DNA of 64,000 bases, taken from the NCBI GenBank assembly GCA_020072645.1, contig JAIQGK010000001.1, positions 62,001 through 126,000 on the forward strand. Direction: 5' to 3'. The notes under the pieces are model-generated. The model worked only from the letters and a program-made list of their open reading frames with translations. It was not told where the DNA came from and did not search any database. The translations under genes were made by a program, and so were the position numbers. The DNA comes from Terriglobia bacterium. GTDB lineage: Bacteria; Acidobacteriota; Terriglobia; Terriglobales; Acidobacteriaceae. This document shows, in pieces, positions 63,171-64,000 of this stretch (position 1 is its first letter; each line of letters begins with the position of its first letter).

Positions 63171-63454
63171 GATCGCCGAGATCGCCGTGATCGGAAAAGC
63201 AAAAAAAAACAACACCTTTGAAACACGGAGGAAAGGAGGAACCGGAGGGGAATCTTTCTGAAATCCCGAGCGGAGCAAGGGATTGCTATCCCACGATATG
63301 TTCAGTTTATTTTCGCGAAATGTATACATTTCATTATGAATAGGGGTTCATCGCTACGCTTGGGATACAACCCAATTTCCTCCGTTTTCTCCTGTCCTCC
63401 GTATTTCAAAGATGTTGCTTCCGATTCCGGCGATGAATCGCGATGACGGCGATC
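63171..63454. repeat. Nested inverted repeats of three families (D, F, B)
   Basis: The outer arms are family D (63171-63194 and 63421-63454). The middle arms are family F (63211-63248 and 63379-63417, 33 of 38 positions complementary). The inner arms are family B (about 63261-63281 and 63343-63366). The centre is an AT-rich loop with gtatacat. Each family sits inside the next. No gene is seen in the whole 440-bp gap. Confidence 0.75.
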
Positions 63455-63604
63455 GGTCGATCAGATGAATTCTCCAAAGTTAATTTATGACAGTCCAGGC
63501 TGTTCCCGTTTTCTCCGATTCGCGCTACGCCAACCAATCGACGAGTTTCAAATTGAATTAGAATGTCGGCCAAATTTCATTTTTCTCAAGAAAGAGTTCA
63601 AACT

Positions 63605-64000
63605 GTGGCCGATGAACAGCTAATTAAGCGTTTGAAAAAAGATGTTCAAAATTGGAATCAGTGGCGTAAGGCGAACTTTGGTGAAAGCATTGACCTTACG
63701 GGAGCGGATTTGACGGATGCGATTCTCATTGGAGCAGACCTTAGTAATGCCGAACTCACTGGAGCTCGATTCGAGAATGCCGACTTGAATGATGCCGATC
63801 TAAGTGACGCAATCCTTACTGAAACGCACTTTGATGGAGCGAACTTGAGTGGGGCGAACCTGAGCAGGGCGTTTCTTCAAAGGGCGAATCTCTATCAGAC
63901 AAACCTCACTGGATCTGACCTCCGCGAGGCACGGCTCGTATCGGCGAGTCTTGTTGCAGCGAATCTAAGCCGTGCGGTACTCAATAATGCTGACCTTAGC
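63605..64000 (+). CDS. Pentapeptide-repeat protein (truncated by window end)
   Basis: The reading frame is open to the window end. After an N-terminal helix (ADEQLIKRLKKDVQNWNQWR), tandem pentapeptide repeats of A(D/N)LxxA type begin: LTGADLTDAILIGADLSNAE, then LTGARFENADLNDADLSDA and onwards. Such proteins form a right-handed quadrilateral beta-helix; roles include gyrase protection and scaffolding. GTG 63605 is preferred because family homology starts there and a purine-rich site precedes it; ATG 63563 is the longer option. The 3' end is missing. It is AT-richer than its neighbours. Confidence 0.8.
   Translation, partial: MADEQLIKRLKKDVQNWNQWRKANFGESIDLTGADLTDAILIGADLSNAELTGARFENADLNDADLSDAILTETHFDGANLSGANLSRAFLQRANLYQTNLTGSDLREARLVSASLVAANLSRAVLNNADLS

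Noticed and set aside
1-64000. CRISPR arrays, tRNA or rRNA genes
   Set aside because: No regularly spaced direct repeats with unique spacers and no cloverleaf or rRNA-like stretch were seen; the repeats present are palindromic intergenic elements.

Overview
The window reads as a chromosomal segment of a soil-type Acidobacteriota bacterium, probably the Koribacter/Terriglobia lineage. This is inferred from content: an Oar-like TonB-dependent receptor with an N-terminal carboxypeptidase-regulatory domain, an acidobacterial VWFA-related secreted protein, a SpoIVB/S55-type secreted protein, menaquinone synthesis by the futalosine route (mqnE), and intergenic spaces full of short palindromic repeat families. 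No rRNA, tRNA, CRISPR array or intact insertion sequence was found.

Region 1 (71-8797) is a gas-vesicle gene cluster on the + strand. In order it holds a tandem-domain ArsA-like ATPase, gvpF/L, a small gvpA/J-family gene, a second gvpF/L, gvpK, a promoter, gvpJ, gvpA, a PAS-type sensor histidine kinase, a single-domain response regulator, a third gvpF/L and gvpG. No gvpN, gvpC or gvpO is visible. The ATPase and the two-component pair are built into the cluster by overlapping start and stop codons.

Region 2 (8891-40374) is mixed housekeeping: a large TonB-dependent receptor, mqnE, purB, a MarR regulator overlapping a CLC-type channel, a glutaredoxin with an apparent 1-base frameshift, a DinB-like protein, an FKBP-type PPIase, clpC, a lolC/lolD pair with a small ORF between them, an isoprenylcysteine-methyltransferase-like protein, a HAD hydrolase, two beta-propeller exported proteins, an S55-like protein, a VWA protein, a ZIP transporter, a YchF-like GTPase, a DUF4149 protein, a MoxR ATPase and truA. 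At 35771-35932 sits a 53-codon gene with a double-glycine-type leader and its own promoter, ribosome site and terminator.

Region 3 (40559-51218) has a TolC-family outer-membrane protein and then four consecutive DUF3857/transglutaminase-like secreted proteins. Three have lost the transglutaminase catalytic residues and share a conserved upstream promoter-like block. The fourth keeps the Cys-His-Asp triad and overlaps the third.

Region 4 (51332-56174) encodes the two subunits of a B12-dependent methylmalonyl-CoA-type mutase, separated by a SUKH-family gene, a methyltransferase carrying an in-frame repeat insertion, and a 3-methyladenine DNA glycosylase.

Region 5 (56525-63162) has a DUF4097 protein and an aromatic amino-acid operon trpC-trpF-trpB-[four-helix-bundle gene]-trpA-aroQ-aroF. 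The four-helix-bundle gene is bracketed by 44-bp inverted repeats and appears to have been inserted between trpB and trpA, so that the N-terminus of TrpA is now encoded by the repeat. The window ends in nested palindromic repeats and a truncated pentapeptide-repeat gene.
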